NCBI GenBank assembly: GCA_946902985.2
Contig: OX336395.1
Location: 292,821,065 to 292,885,064, forward strand
DNA: 64,000 bases
Direction of reading: 5' to 3'
Source of the DNA: Meconema thalassinum
Taxonomy: Eukaryota; Arthropoda; Insecta; Orthoptera; Tettigoniidae
In this document: in pieces, positions 10,616 to 22,778 of the stretch
Numbering within the stretch: position 1 is the stretch's first letter
How the letters are laid out: every line of letters begins with the position of its first letter
Made by a program: the position numbers and the translations under genes
The notes under the pieces: model-generated
Seen by the model: only the letters and a program-made list of their open reading frames with translations
The model's database searches: none
What the model was told of the DNA's origin: nothing

Positions 10616-11497
10616 GCACTGTGCCTAAGGTTAGTAGAAGACGGTTGGCTCGTATGGTAACTCGCCTTCCGCTGGCAGCAGGGTGGGGGTAACGCGTCAT
10701 CGGGCCTGCGAGAGGCGCCAGTCTCCATTTACCGAGTTGACAGAGTTGACCAATTTGGCTCAAAAAAGTGGAAGAAATGGAGGAAATGTGTCAGAAGTTT
10801 CATGGAGATACGTTCAGATTTCGAAAACGTATAATTGCAGTTACAGCTGATATTGTTTCTACGGCGTTGCTGGCATTCCGCGACAACTAGTTGCAACTTC
10901 GATCATTTATGTTCGAAGAGACGAAGAGTAGCAATCTTCCTCCGCCAAAGAGTATTTATAAGAATAAAATATCTTAATGGGAAAAAAGGAGAAGCATTGA
11001 CATTAAAAGGACAAAACTCGCGTGATCAAGAGAGAAAAGTGAACAAGAAGATCAAGAACTTGTTTCATGTAGTATTGGTGCACAAAGTGGACATTCCAGT
11101 AAATGCCAGTGAATTGTTTCTGGTTGTAGGAGACAAAAACAACAATTGAATAGGTCCCCACCAGAACCTTGCAAGCACCAGAAACCAAATTTTACAGTAA
11201 ATGAAAAAAAAAAAAAAAACACGTTTATTTCTCATATTTATTAATTAGGCCTAATTATACTTTTTTGGTAACATAATCTAAAATGTTTTTTTTAACTACA
11301 CCCCCTCAATTTCAAAATTAAAAGCTTTATTATCTGTCAAGTTTTGATTAAAAGTATTTTTATTTTCTCTTGTTTTGGTATTTGCAACGCTTTGCCAAAT
11401 GCGATTTGTTTTCTCATTATTGATTGCGGGAGAGTTAAAGATATAACCCTGACTTCACAGATGTAAAGAAAATGATTTATTTCTTATATTGTTCAAA
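10616..11497. other. No assignable gene
   Basis: ORF 10835-11149 is basic and low in complexity, with no family I recognise. A run of about 17 A lies near 11203-11219. Confidence 0.4.
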
Positions 11498-11507
11498 CAA
11501 GATTTTC

Positions 11508-11689
11508 GGGGCGTGGTGGCTCAGCGGTCTAGCTGTATGCCTCTCACCAAGGCGGTCCGGGTTCGATTCCCGGTCAATGCATGTGAGATTTTCGAAGTGA
11601 AATGCCATGTCCTGTGGTTCGGATTCCACGTAAAAAGGAGGTCCCGTGGCTCATGATCTCAAGATTAACGGTCACGTTAAACTACAAGC
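11508..11689 (+). mobile_element. SINE family C, 5' part (3' tail displaced to 17855-17865)
   Basis: Head has GTGGCTCAGCGGTCTAGC and GGGTTCGATTCC, tRNA A- and B-box-like. Its 10-bp target duplication CAAGATTTTC is at 11498-11507 and 17866-17875, 6.3 kb apart, because a hAT element jumped into its 3' end. The tail 'ctacaagcttcctt' resumes at 17847. Confidence 0.85.
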
Positions 11690-13109
11690 CAGTGGCGGCT
11701 CGTAGATCAAATATCAGGTGAAGAGCCAAACTCCTAATTTCATCAGTGCATGATGTTTGCGTTTGTGAATATTGACATCCTTTTCCTATTTTAATGCTAA
11801 AATATCTACTAAAAGCCTAGCACTTAAAACCAAACCAAACATAAGTTATCGCACTAAAAAGTCAAACTCGCTTATTTGTATAGCTTAAATGAATCCTCCG
11901 TTCTCTAAGGTTGGCAATCTTATCTATGATGTCCTCATAGAAGGTCTTCAATCAATTTCAACTACAATTCACGATTTATGGAGATAGCCAATGTTGTAAT
12001 TCTGGAGTCAGATATTGTGTTACATGCAAAAGTATTGAATCTTTTCAAACAAGAGAAACTGCGTTGTACTGATGCACTTGTAGAAGGTATTGCCAGTACC
12101 CAATTAAGGTCGCCACGTACTCTTACACGATGAAAAAGTCTATTTTTGTGGCATCACTTTACTAAGTATTTTCTGGATTTATGCTAAAGGTACAGCTATG
12201 ATTCTTGTCACATATAAGAAGCGGTATATTCTGAGCTGTTTATGACCATGTAGTGCTACTTTGCTTTTATAGGATGTGTGAAATGAATACAAATTTGGAC
12301 AGATACATTTTCAAAAAAATGTTGTATAATTTGCTTCAGGTACACATTTCTCAGTTGTTTTTCAATCAAATATTCTCAAATTCTGTTCACACACTTGGAA
12401 TGGATTATGGCAGATGAGTACCGGTAACCACTTTGTTTCATTATTATTGGGACAGAATGCAAGAAAAAAGAATCCGAACTCTTTCTTTTTAAATTTATTC
12501 AAAAATATGTATTAATTTTTCTCTTCCCAATCCATGCCTACTATGTTTTGGAAGTGCAAATAGGTTAATATTCAAGTACTCCATTAGGCAAGTTAATGTA
12601 AAAAAAATAGCCCTCTATCTTAAATGGTTTCCTAGTTATTGGTACCTAAACATGGAAAATGAGTATTAACGGAAAACAGCTGGCAAAGTTAAAAATGAAT
12701 TATTCAGAGCATGGGACGCTAATTTTAAAAAAACGAATTTAAGGTAGTTGTAGACATAAAAAAAAACACAAACTATATATATTTGGATTCAGAAAAGAAT
12801 GAAGAATTTTATGGCGCCAAAATCAAAAAATCGATATTTTCATCATGCAAGAGTACGTGGTGTCCTTAAGCAAAAGTTTGTAAGTCTCTTCTATTCACGG
12901 AGTTCTTGATGTATTTCTCCCGACTATTTTTACGATGTAGGATTCATGAGCATAAAAGAGTGACAGTTCATTTCTTAAATGTGGGGTAGGCCTATTGTTG
13001 ATTATGTTTGTTATACAGCTCAAATTTGTCGGAATCTATAAGACTTATTTAAGAATTGTAATTTTTCACAGCCATGCGTTAGCATAGAAAAAAGCGGAAC
13101 ATTATTAAG

Positions 13110-13448
13110 AAAAAAATGAAAATTCACAGCCTGCTTCTAGTCTCCGATCGGGTCAGGAATGGAATGAATGAAGCCCCCCCATCTAGCAGCGAGGATATGA
13201 ACTGTGCCGGCTGCCGAGGCCTGACGCACTCCTCTGGGGCAATGATGAAATGAATGACAGATGAAATGAAATGATAGTGGAGAGTGTTGCTGGAATGAAA
13301 TGTTGACAGGGAAAACCGGAGTACCCGGAGAAAAACCTGTCTGCCTCCGTTTTGTCCAGCACAGATCTCACATGGAGTGACCGGGATTTGAACCACGGAC
13401 CCAGCGGTGAGAGGCCGGCGTGCTGCCGCCTAAGCCACGGAGGCTCTA
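13110..13448 (-). mobile_element. SINE family B, full length (minus)
   Basis: An 11-bp duplication ACATTATTAAG is at 13099-13109 and 13449-13459. On the minus strand it starts with the tRNA-like head (GTGGCTTAGGCGGCAGCA, GGTTCAAATCCCGG). Confidence 0.85.
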
Positions 13449-14625
13449 ACATTATTAAGTCGGTCCTTAATATGATCTCTGATGTACTCTGATGTTGCAT
13501 CAGTTATTTTCAGAGAACACACTTTGAATTTCATTTTAATAATTTTGAGGTTCTAAGGACTTTTTAGATATCAGTATCTTCAATAATTCCTTAAAGCGCA
13601 CACGGTTTAAAGAGGTCTTGTCATGTCCTCTAGAAGACGATGATGATGATGATAATTGTTGCTTTAAGAGGCCTAACATCTAGGTTATCGGCCCTCCTCT
13701 CTAGAAGAGAGTTCCTGTAACAACTCTAATCACAAGTCCCAGGATCTGCCTATTTAAAGTCACATTCACATTACATTTAAGTGCACTTAGTCTTGCATTT
13801 TCCCGTAAAGTGCCAGATATCGTGCTTGTGTGCGTGTTCTAAGTGGTAACTGGTTCTTTAAATGTTGCTCACTGTCTTTGTGTTTGTCCAACCCGCGCGT
13901 AATGTTTTGGAAATTTGTTACTGTTACTGTATAGTAAGCAAGGCCAACAGAACAGTTCTATAACTACTGCACAACTATGTGAACTGTTCGAACCAAGATC
14001 CCTTGCGATGAAGGCTATAGGACTTTCCGGTTTTATTTCTTTAATGCACAGTTCTATTAATTTCTTTGGCCACCCACAAATTAATAAATTAATTAATAAA
14101 TCCCTTTTTGTCTTCATCTTTCCACCTACTGAAGGGAATTTCTAATAAAATTAGTAACGTGTCTTTCACTGCAAACATTATACACTAAAAGCCATCAACC
14201 TTCATCAACAACAGGGTAGATAACGTTATAAATACATACTATTCATTGGGAAAGTAAATAAAAGCCTCAATATAAAAGAAATAAAAAGGTCCTCTCGGCA
14301 CGCCGGAAGGCGGAGGTAGATTTCACCGGACAAACTTGGGGATAGGCGAAAATAGGCAGAATATGCAGATTTTCGCAGAAGGATCAGACCTCATTTAATG
14401 CGAGAAGGTATTTTATAATTGGAGCTTAATTAACTTTGTTTTTCGTCATTTTATGCTTATTTTAAACATTTTATTGTCTTATGGGAACGGTAACCTTCTT
14501 GTCATTTGGGGTCCATTTTTATACTTGTGGTCACACTATCCTTATGCAAGGTTTCGACACTGATGTGCAACTATGTAACGGTCTGTTACTTCTTCACGCA
14601 AAATTATATCTACCGCAGAGATTTT

Positions 14626-14980
14626 GGTTGGTTCCTCAGTTCAGGGGCTGCGACAACGCGGTCATGTAACCCCGTGTACTTTGGGATGGCTGTATTAGTC
14701 TGTAATTCAGGTAAGGACTGCAGACGGTCAATTTCAAGCAGTAGTTACTAATGTTGCTACCAGGTACTACCGTCAACGACACCTAGCTGTGAACTTGGCT
14801 ACTAGATGCCACCGCAACCAGCAACTCGCAACGAACGTTGGAACTTCCCCTCCAAAGGAAAGCATACTGAGGGATTTTTGGCGCTCTTAGAAAATCCGAC
14901 GACTTCGGCCGGCTTTGAACTCGCGACCTTGGGCATAGACATTCAGCATGCTACCTGTTACATCACCGAAGCCGCTTCAC
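14626..14980 (-). mobile_element. SINE family A copy (minus), unit 1
   Basis: Reverse complement of the family A consensus, with an internal deletion relative to 9729-10277. Duplicated with its surroundings at 15724-16113. Confidence 0.75.
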
Positions 14981-15723
14981 ACTTAGATGGAAATATGAAT
15001 CTGATCTCGTGCAAGAGCGTTATCTTGGCAACGTCTGATGGCTCATCCCTCTTCAATTTAGTAGTGTTGCCATGGCAACCACTTGTAGGTCTTGGCATTT
15101 TCTTATAATTCCGAAATTATTTTTCTCATCCCTTGGCATAATGGTGGGTTATATCAAAAATTCTTTCAGACAAAAGTTTTAGGTAATTATTATGGGAATA
15201 TTGTCCATTTTATACGGTTTTGATATTGTGCCTATTAAGAGAGATATGATTAATGTTTCCCGAAAAACCCACTTTTTCCCACCCCTTTGGTCAATGGTTG
15301 GTGCTATAAAAAAAACTCTTCAAACATACATTTTTGGGCTTTATCTGACACATAGTATGAATGTTGAACGGATTCGATATTTCACATATTAAGAGAGTTA
15401 TAGCAATATTTCACTTTTCGAAAAAAAAAAAAGCCCCCCATTTTCACCCCCTTCGACCGATTTAGCCCAGTAACGAACTCGACCGAGATTCTATAGGTAT
15501 ACGTATTCCGTAAAAAATTCAAAGTGATTGGTACAAAATTACGGCAGTTATCGTGTCCACAATAAACTGATATACATATACATACATAAATTATATATAA
15601 CTTTTGAACTGACGGTGGTTTTGGGGTCTGGGGGATGTGAAACGCGAAGATATGTCGAAATTTTCCGGAAGTCGAAACATGGTAGCCATTGCAATAGTTA
15701 GCTTTCTAATGAAATCTACCTCT
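14626..15723. repeat. Tandem segmental duplication, unit 1
   Basis: About 1.1 kb: a minus-strand family A SINE (14626-14980) followed by ~740 bases of non-coding sequence. It is repeated directly at 15724-17427. The non-coding part includes 'accgatttagcccagtaacg'. Confidence 0.85.
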
Positions 15724-16113
15724 GGTTGGTTCCTCAGTTTAGGGGCTGCGACAACGCGGTCATCTAACCCCGTGTACTTTGGGTGAGTGTAGAATCTGTC
15801 TGATACACGGTGTGAATTGTAATGGCTGTATTAGTCTTAATTCATGTAAGTACTGCAGACGGTCAATTTCAAGCAGTAGTTCCTAATGTTGCTACCAGGT
15901 ACTACCGTCAACGACACCTAGCTGTGAACTTGGCTACTAGATGCCACCCCAACCATCAACTCGCAACGAACGTTGGAACTTCCTCTCCAAAGGAAAGCGT
16001 ACTGAGGGAATCTAGTGCTCTTAGAAAATCCGACGACTTCGGCCGGCTTTGAAACCGCGACATTGGGCATAGACATTCAGCATGCTACCAGTTACGTCAG
16101 CGAAGCCGCTTCC
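15724..16113 (-). mobile_element. SINE family A copy (minus), unit 2
   Basis: Paralogue of 14626-14980 by segmental duplication, not by a separate insertion. Confidence 0.75.
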
Positions 16114-16123
16114 CACTTTGTCA

Positions 16124-16646
16124 GGCGGCTTCGGTGGCGTAGTCGGTAGCATGCTGAGCTTCTATGCCCAAGATACCGGGTTCAAACCCGGCCGAAGCCG
16201 TCGGATTTTTTAAGAGCGTTAAATATCCCTCAGTATGCCTTCCTTCGGAGGGGAAGTAAAGCCGGCGGTCTCATGTCATAGATTTATGGCATGTTAAAGA
16301 TCCTTCCACTAATTGCACCTGTGTGAAGCTAAATTGGATAGGTTAAGAATGTATACAACGCTCGTAGGTTTCTATGTTCGTTGCCAAGAGCCGACTGCGG
16401 TGGCGTCTAGTAGCTCAGTTCTGAACTTGGCCTCGTAGTCGTTGACAGTGGCGCTTGGCGGCAAAAGTAGGAACTATCTGAAAAATTGTTAGTTGCAGTA
16501 CTTAAATTAACAAACAGATAACACACACTAATACAGTCATCACAATTAACACCGGTTATCAGACAGATTCTACACACACCCAAAGTACACGGGGCTACAT
16601 GACCGCGTTGTCGCAGCCCCTAAACTTAAGAACCAACCAACCAACC
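16124..16646 (+). mobile_element. SINE family A, full length (plus)
   Basis: Complete head and tail. It sits within unit 2 at the point where unit 1 reads continuously, so it arrived after the duplication. A short CACTT repeat flanks it. Confidence 0.8.
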
Positions 16647-17233
16647 ACTTAATCAGATGGAAATACTGAATCTGATCTCGTGCAAGTGCGTTGTCATGGC
16701 AACGTCTGATGGCCCATGCCTCATCAATTTAGTAGTGTTGCCATGGCAACCACTGATAGCTCTTGGCATTTTCTTATAATTCCGAAATCATTTTTCTCGT
16801 CCCTTGGCGTAATGGTGGGTCATATCAAAAATTCTTTCAGACAAAAGTTTTAGGTAATTATTAGGGGAATATTGTCCATTTTGTACGGTTTTGATATTGT
16901 GCCTATTAAGAGAGATATGATTAATGTTTCCCGAAAGACCCACTTTTTTCCACCCCTTTAGTCAATGGTTGGTGCTATCAAAAAACTTATTTGACATAAA
17001 TTTTTGGCACTCATCCGACACATATTATGAACTTTGAATGGATTCGATATTGCACGTATTAAGAGAGTTATAGCGAAATTTCACTTTTTCGAAAAAAGCC
17101 CCCCATTTTCACCCCCTTCAACCGATTTAGCCCAGTAACGAACTCGACCGAGATTTTATAGGTATACATCTTCGGTAAAAAATTCGAAGTAATTGGTGCA
17201 AAATTACGGCAGTTATCGTGTCCACAAGAAACT

Positions 17234-17234
17234 G

Positions 17235-17289
<55 letters not shown>

Positions 17290-17296
17290 CATAAAT
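17234..17296. repeat. (AT)n microsatellite
   Basis: A long AT run, expanded compared with the same position in unit 1 (about 15571-15600). Tyr/Ile-repeat ORFs over it are artefacts. Confidence 0.9.
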
Positions 17297-17934
17297 TATA
17301 TATAAACTTTTGAACTGACGGTGGTTTTGGGGTCTGGGGGATGTGAAACGCGAAGATATGTCGAAATTTTCCGGAAGTCGAAACATGGGACCCATTGCAA
17401 TAGTTAGCTTTCTAATGAAATCTACCTAAAAGAAGCCTGTTGCAATGTAAACTTTCATCAACTGAACTAGACGATATTGCCTTGCCGACACAGGAACATC
17501 TTCACTCGTCTGTCTAACGGCAGGTAATGACGTCACAACTGACGTCAGGTTACCATGGCAACGAGACGATGTAGCTGACATAAACAAGACACTTCGTCTC
17601 CTGCTTCCTTCCAAGTTACGGCAGTACAATCTAGCGACAGGGAGTACAACTGCTACAAGGACGTCATGCAGCCTTGCTTGCGCACCATCTAGCGACGGAG
17701 TGTAGAAATAACAGTACACTAAGTGAAAAAGTAGACCAAGACAATGACAACATTTTTATTTAAATAAGAAAAAATAATGTTTATTTTATTTAAGAGATGG
17801 CATGTGAAGAGGCTCTTCACTCTCTTCACCTGAATAGCCGCTACTGCTACAAGCTTCCTTCCTTCCAAGATTTTCATATAAAATATAATAAATGTTTGCA
17901 TCGTCACAGCCATATAGTTTACATGGTTATAGAT

Positions 17935-18603
17935 AAAACCCTGCGCGGATGCGGATATCCGCAAATTTATTCGCCATGCGGATAGTTTGCATGGCTGAGC
18001 GGATAGCGGATAATCTGCGGGTAATGTGTAGAGTAAATTTGCGGATAGTTTTTAGAATAAAATGTTGAACTGGATTTTTTTTAAGAATTAGTTTATGTAA
18101 AGATCTGTGTCTTTCAGTTTTTTTTTTATTTCCCTATTTGCTTTCGCTTGGATTGTATGAGAATAATAGAGAAGTGAGAGAAGCCAGTCATGGAAATACT
18201 CTAAATAGTGTTGACTTATCCCCCGAAAGAGTCCTTTATACCTGCGCTTGTTTGCGTGGGTATATCCGACGACTAAGTAAGTGTTATAATTAGCCACTCG
18301 CTGTTTCACATGCCGTTACTCAAAGGGACAAAACTGTCAACATTGTCTTGCGATTAACAAATAGCTTAGGGAAACGAATTTCTCCTCAAATGTCTAAATG
18401 AGTTGCTTCAGTACTTTACGCTTTATCTAATAAATTAAAAATATTATTGTAATGCCAGCGAATTCGGATAACAAGCGGATGCGGATGAAAGTCCTGCGGA
18501 TGGGGGCGGATGCGGATAACAGTCGTGTGGATACGGGGCCGATAAAGGTCGTGCGGATGCGCGGCGGATGCGGATAACATTTTGTTTATCCGCGCAGGCT
18601 CTA
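17935..18603. mobile_element. hAT-like MITE rich in GCGGAT
   Basis: Both ends contain CCTGCGCGGAT in inverted orientation. The flanks TTATAGAT (17927-17934) and GTATAGAT (18604-18611) agree in 7 of 8 bases, as for an aged hAT duplication. The interior is AT-rich, with repeated GCGGAT words near both ends. Confidence 0.7.
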
Positions 18604-18611
18604 GTATAGAT

Positions 18612-19289
18612 CTAATACCAAATCAGTACACGTGTCAGACATAGCTCATTCACGGAGTGTGCATGATACAAGAGCGAAATACTCGCTTGGCGGAAGATGT
18701 GACAACATCTGGGTTGTCGAATAGTGTTGATGTGGTTGGCGAAAGTGACTCACAATCCGCGGGGTCACCAACATCTTTGTGTTGTTATCAGTCACAGTTT
18801 TGCTTACTCCGAGAGTGGCGGAAATGAAGATGAACGTGTAGGTATAGCAATAATTGACAGCATTATAAATAATAATGCAGTGCTTAGTGAAGCAATGGGA
18901 ATAGGTGGATCTGCGCTTGTTGGAGATACAGTCAGCTGTGAGTATGTTTGTATATATCAGTTTTATATGTTGAAGGAGGTGTATAATTAAATTAGTCATG
19001 TAATTAAGCGTTCAGCATCATTTATTAATCACAACAATTCACTAGTTGACACTCTGAAATGGCTGCTGCCCTTAAAAAATATTATTTACTGAGCGTGTAA
19101 TTCGCTACGGACAAATGACTGATTCAAACGCAGCAGGCCCGTGTCGTATTCCCGCGTGCTCTCCCATTGTCCGAGAGTTATGAGCCAACCTGTATTCTAC
19201 AAACCTTGCACTGTGCCAACATTACGATAGACTTTTCCAAAGAATTCAAGTGTGAAGTTTTAGACCATCTGCCGTTTAGTCCAAACCAG
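18612..19289. other. No assignable gene
   Basis: ORF 18724-18990 has no family I recognise and no convincing start context. Nothing else is seen. Confidence 0.4.
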
Positions 19290-19505
19290 CACTGAATGAT
19301 TGTCACCTTTTTGAAGAATTGAAGGTATGGTTGGGTGGCAACACCTCATCAGAAAGAAAACACTTCAGGAGACTCTCCAGGCGTACCCACCTCAGCGGTG
19401 GCAGAATATTTTGCCGAGGGCATTGGAAAGCTGGTGTAACGATACGACAAATGTTTCAATCGTTGTGGCGATTATGTGGAGACATTCGAATAAAACAAGC
19501 AATCA
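19290..19505 (+). pseudogene. mariner transposase C-terminal fossil
   Basis: Encodes NDCHLFEELK and VWLGG in one frame. In another frame the ending has the mariner YFAEGIGKLV...RYDKCFN pattern with a stop between. The inverse copy is at 10425-10615. Confidence 0.7.
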
Positions 19506-19507
19506 TT

Positions 19508-20428
19508 TACAATAAAAACTCGATTAACCGTCATCGTCGGGACCGTGGTCGTGACGGTTGAGCGGATAACAGAAACACTGTATTATTCCTCCAAAACATG
19601 ACCTCGAATCAATTATGTTATAGACAGATATCACTGTCACAGTAATGTAATATATTTCGGAGCGAAAAGAAATTATACACGATTGTAATAGCGAATGAAA
19701 AAATGAAAATCCACAGCCTGCTTCCAGTCTCTGACTGGGTCAGGAATGGAATGAATGAAGCCCCCATCTAGCGGCGAGGATATGAACTGTGGCAGCTGCC
19801 GAGGTCTGACGCACTCCTCTGGGGCAATGATTAAATGAATGACAGATGAAATGAAATGATAGTGGAGAGTGTTGCTGGAATGAAATTTTGACAGGGAAAA
19901 CCGGAGTACCCGGAGAAAAACCTGTCTGCCTCCGTTTTGTCCAGCACAGATCTCACATGGAGTGACCGGGATTTGAACCACGGACCCAGCGGTGAGAGGC
20001 CGGCGTGCTGCCGCCTAAGCCACGGAGGCTTTGTAATAGCGAATAAAACTATTTATTACATGATAAAAACATCCGTACAGTAGCTACAAATGTGGCAAGA
20101 TAAAATATAAACTTACAGGTGAAATACTTCATGTAGCTGCCTCTTTGAAGCACGAGCTTTGTGTTGTCCTCTTCTTCACTTTCAAACCATTCTATAAACT
20201 TGGACAGCATTGTTTCAGCCTCTGAGTGGCTAATCGTTTGTTTTTCGTCATGGTTTGAACACTATGGTGGGGAGGTACACTCACTTCCCACTAAAATAGA
20301 GTAAGTAAACAAAGCGAACACGTCACTGCACCTTAAAGCACTTTGTTATTACAGTATTATTATGCTATTACAGCAATGACGGTTAACAGAAACTGACGGT
20401 TTAAAGAGTTAAACGAAGTTTCACTGTA
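19508..20428. mobile_element. pogo/Tigger-like transposon fossil
   Basis: Left TACAATAAAAACTCGATTAA and right (reversed) TACAGTGAAACTTCGTTTAA are imperfect inverted repeats typical of pogo elements. On the minus strand about 20118-20260 encodes an acidic EWFESEEEDN helix like the C-terminal part of pogo/CENP-B-type transposases. A SINE is nested inside. Confidence 0.6.
19697..20030 (-). mobile_element. SINE family B, full length (minus)
   Basis: The 14-bp target duplication TTGTAATAGCGAAT is at 19683-19696 and 20031-20044. Confidence 0.9.
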
Positions 20429-20804
20429 GTAGTAAAATCAGTTTGGTATGTCAATCTGTTATTTTTATACAGACCATCGGAACTTGAAAAGAAAAACCAG
20501 CCTTTGTATTTCTCTTCATTCACTTAATAAAATACTACTTACGCAAATTGGGGTTAATTGGATGACAAGAGAACATTTTCAGATTCTGCTCACTGAGTTA
20601 AGGTTTAAATGTACATACAAGGATAATAACTACAAATAAGAGTTGTGCGTTAGGTTAATATTTATATTACCGGTACGGTTCACAGTTTGAATCTCGTTGT
20701 ATAAAGTTAGTTCGTTCTTTTATAAGGATTTGTGAATTATTTATGAGTGTTATGCACATGTATATGAATTAGAACAGCAGAATATAATAAATAAAAGTAA
20801 CTTA
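20429..20804. other. No assignable gene
   Basis: Nothing recognisable. The text before 20450 ('gtttggtatgtcaatctgtt') also occurs inverted near 10360, so this is repeat-derived. Confidence 0.4.
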
Positions 20805-21470
20805 ACTCCCAAGAATTAGTGATCCACAAAAATTAGAAAAGGCAGAAAGGAGAAATACGAGAAAAATACTAGGAACTAAAATAAATAATAATGCCGCATA
20901 TGGGTTAGGAACAAATCCAGAGTTATATTTAAGAATTGAAAAATTAACTGATGTAATTAAGCAGAGACGATTACAGTTTTTGGGGCACATCTACAGAATC
21001 GTATTATATAATACACTAAGGTGTATGTTTCACAAAACTCAAGATCCTAAACCAGAAGGAATTAGAAGGTGGTTTTTTGTACCAAGATCTTCCAAATCGT
21101 CTCAATAGTACAGGAAAAATCTTGCATTTCTTGAAAAGTCAACGGAAATATATTTATTTGTTTATAAAGTACTTTTAAACAAATAAACAGGATTATAGCC
21201 CCTGACAAAACTCTGTCGCGTACAGCCCGCATAGCACTAGAGCCGAGAGGGTAGTCTGTACACATGGGGCTCATCTCGCAGGGGTCCTGTAGTTTCGGTT
21301 TATAGACTAACCAAACAGATCTTCACTCTACTGAACGGTTACAAGGTCATGGTTCGTTGAAATTGAGAAAGATATGAAGCACGCTGGAATTACAACAGAC
21401 ACCATAGAAAACAGAACACTCTTCCGAGAAGTTACTCAAAAGGCAGGAGAGAAGGAAACTTAACAACCAG
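20805..21470 (+). pseudogene. LINE ORF2 C-terminal fossil (plus)
   Basis: One frame from 20820 reads QKLEKAERR, KILGTK, NPELYLRIEKLTD and RRLQFLGHIYR, the standard order in LINE ORF2 tails. After a gap, 21340-21470 resumes with FVEIEKDMKHAGIT and ENRTLFRE. Bases 21071-21335 between them are unrelated or too decayed. Confidence 0.75.
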
Positions 21471-21974
21471 ACTCAAGAGGAGAAGTAGAAGGTCCGCCAC
21501 TCGAGCAGGATGAAGGAAATTTAGAAGCAAATGAAATTGAATACAGTGAAAAATACCCAAAGTTGATTCATAGTTCCCTCCAAATGGGTTATTCGAAAGA
21601 AGAAGAAATAAAATTAGAGCATGCACTTGAATTCTATTATCTATGTGATTACTTATGTTAGCAGAGCCGTTGGTGGTACAGTTGTTAAGCTGTCGCTCGC
21701 CTAATGATGTGTGATGGTGGAACAGCGTATATACCACTTACGGTATCTACAGCAGTATTTACAATTGAATTGGTCAGAGCTGGAAAGCATCAAGTCAAAA
21801 ATGGTCATTTTTGTTCGTGTTGTTGTTGCTGTTGTTTTGATGCAGCACTCCATGCCTCCCTGTCGTGAGGTAATCGTGTCATCTCTACATAGCTACCACA
21901 CCTACATCTGAGGCAATCTGTTTAACATATTGATTCGTGCTACCCCCTAGTAGCAAGTTCGTTAATTGGATTAC

Positions 21975-22747
21975 TGTGGGTAAAGCACAACACAGTTGGT
22001 CCTTTAAATAATATTAGTTTTATTACAGGTCTACAACCATACACTGAGCACACACACAAACTGAGTCTCGCCTCATAAAACACTACTAGTCACTATTAGT
22101 TTCCCCATTTACTTTCACACCACTGTCCTCGCTATTTATGTTCACTCAGCCCGTGAGTCGTTACAGTGTTCGAGCTTACACTCACACGTACAGTTTACAC
22201 AGGTTCTCGATAGCCCTGCACCTGCCACTCCACTTACTTCCAGAGTCCTCTTGCTGCTTCTTGTGCGCTCTTGCTCGTCCCTTGTCGATCCCAGATCCTC
22301 GACCACGACTTCCGCGAAGCACCGCGACACCTCCAAGCACTCACAGTCCTGACTCAAAGTTGCACCCTGGCAGATAGGCTCCCACTCTGTTACCGTAGAC
22401 GTCCAGTAATAATCGCTGTACTGCTCCGCACTCACTCACAGAACTAGACACTCATAAACACTCCAATACTGTCCAATACACTGCCTCCTCGCTGCGGCTC
22501 GCTGGTATATATGGAATCAGTCCCTGGCCTGGAAATGTCTAAATGTCACAACCTATTGCCGCATTGAGTCTGTTCTCGTTGGTTCCACATCCAGACCATT
22601 CGCGCATTTTCCGGCCGGCCCGCGATGACTCACAGGTGCTTGGTTATTGTGACTGCCGGTGGGAAGGGCCGACGGGGTGTGGGAACTCCCTCTCTCCCGC
22701 TGCTGGGTCTGTCCAAGGCCACTAGATAGCTGCCGTGGTCTGTCACA
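21975..22747 (-). repeat. Possible solo LTR (minus)
   Basis: Read leftward it starts TGTGACA and ends at ...CCCACA. It has a TATATATA box near 22505-22512 and an AATAAA signal near 22017-22022, the order expected of an LTR. I see no target duplication or primer-binding site, so this is tentative. Confidence 0.35.
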
Positions 22748-22778
22748 CTGCCCCTCCCTCCGAGAGCCTCCTGCCGGC

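Larger units (their letters stand above)
15724..17427. repeat. Tandem segmental duplication, unit 2, carrying an extra SINE
   Basis: Same order as unit 1, with a later plus-strand family A SINE at 16124-16646 between the old SINE and the non-coding part. Unit 2 ends at the same 'gaaatctacct' text as unit 1. Confidence 0.85.
11690..17846. mobile_element. Large hAT-type insertion (6.16 kb, composite)
   Basis: Left end CAGTGGCGGCT and right end (reversed) CAGTAGCGGCT, with further shared 'caggtgaagag' text just inside. An exact 8-bp duplication CTACAAGC lies at 11682-11689 and 17847-17854. No transposase ORF survives. The interior holds a family B SINE, a tandem duplication and three family A SINEs. 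Bases 11700-13099 and 13460-14625 are AT-rich with nothing recognisable. Confidence 0.85.

Noticed and set aside
10835..11149. 104-codon basic ORF
   Set aside because: No family, low complexity, next to a poly(A) run.
11508..11590. Possible tRNA genes (also heads at 9729, 16124, 23715, 26194, 29034)
   Set aside because: A- and B-box-like text belongs to SINE heads repeated in several copies with target duplications; no full cloverleaf is evident.
17068..17395. Tyr/Ile-rich ORFs
   Set aside because: Translation of an (AT)n microsatellite.
22138..22435. Ser/Pro-rich and antisense Cys-rich ORFs
   Set aside because: Overlapping frames in a GC-rich probable LTR; no domain.
21975..22747. Full LTR retrotransposon
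   Set aside because: Only one LTR-like segment, with no second LTR, primer site or target duplication; kept as a tentative solo LTR.
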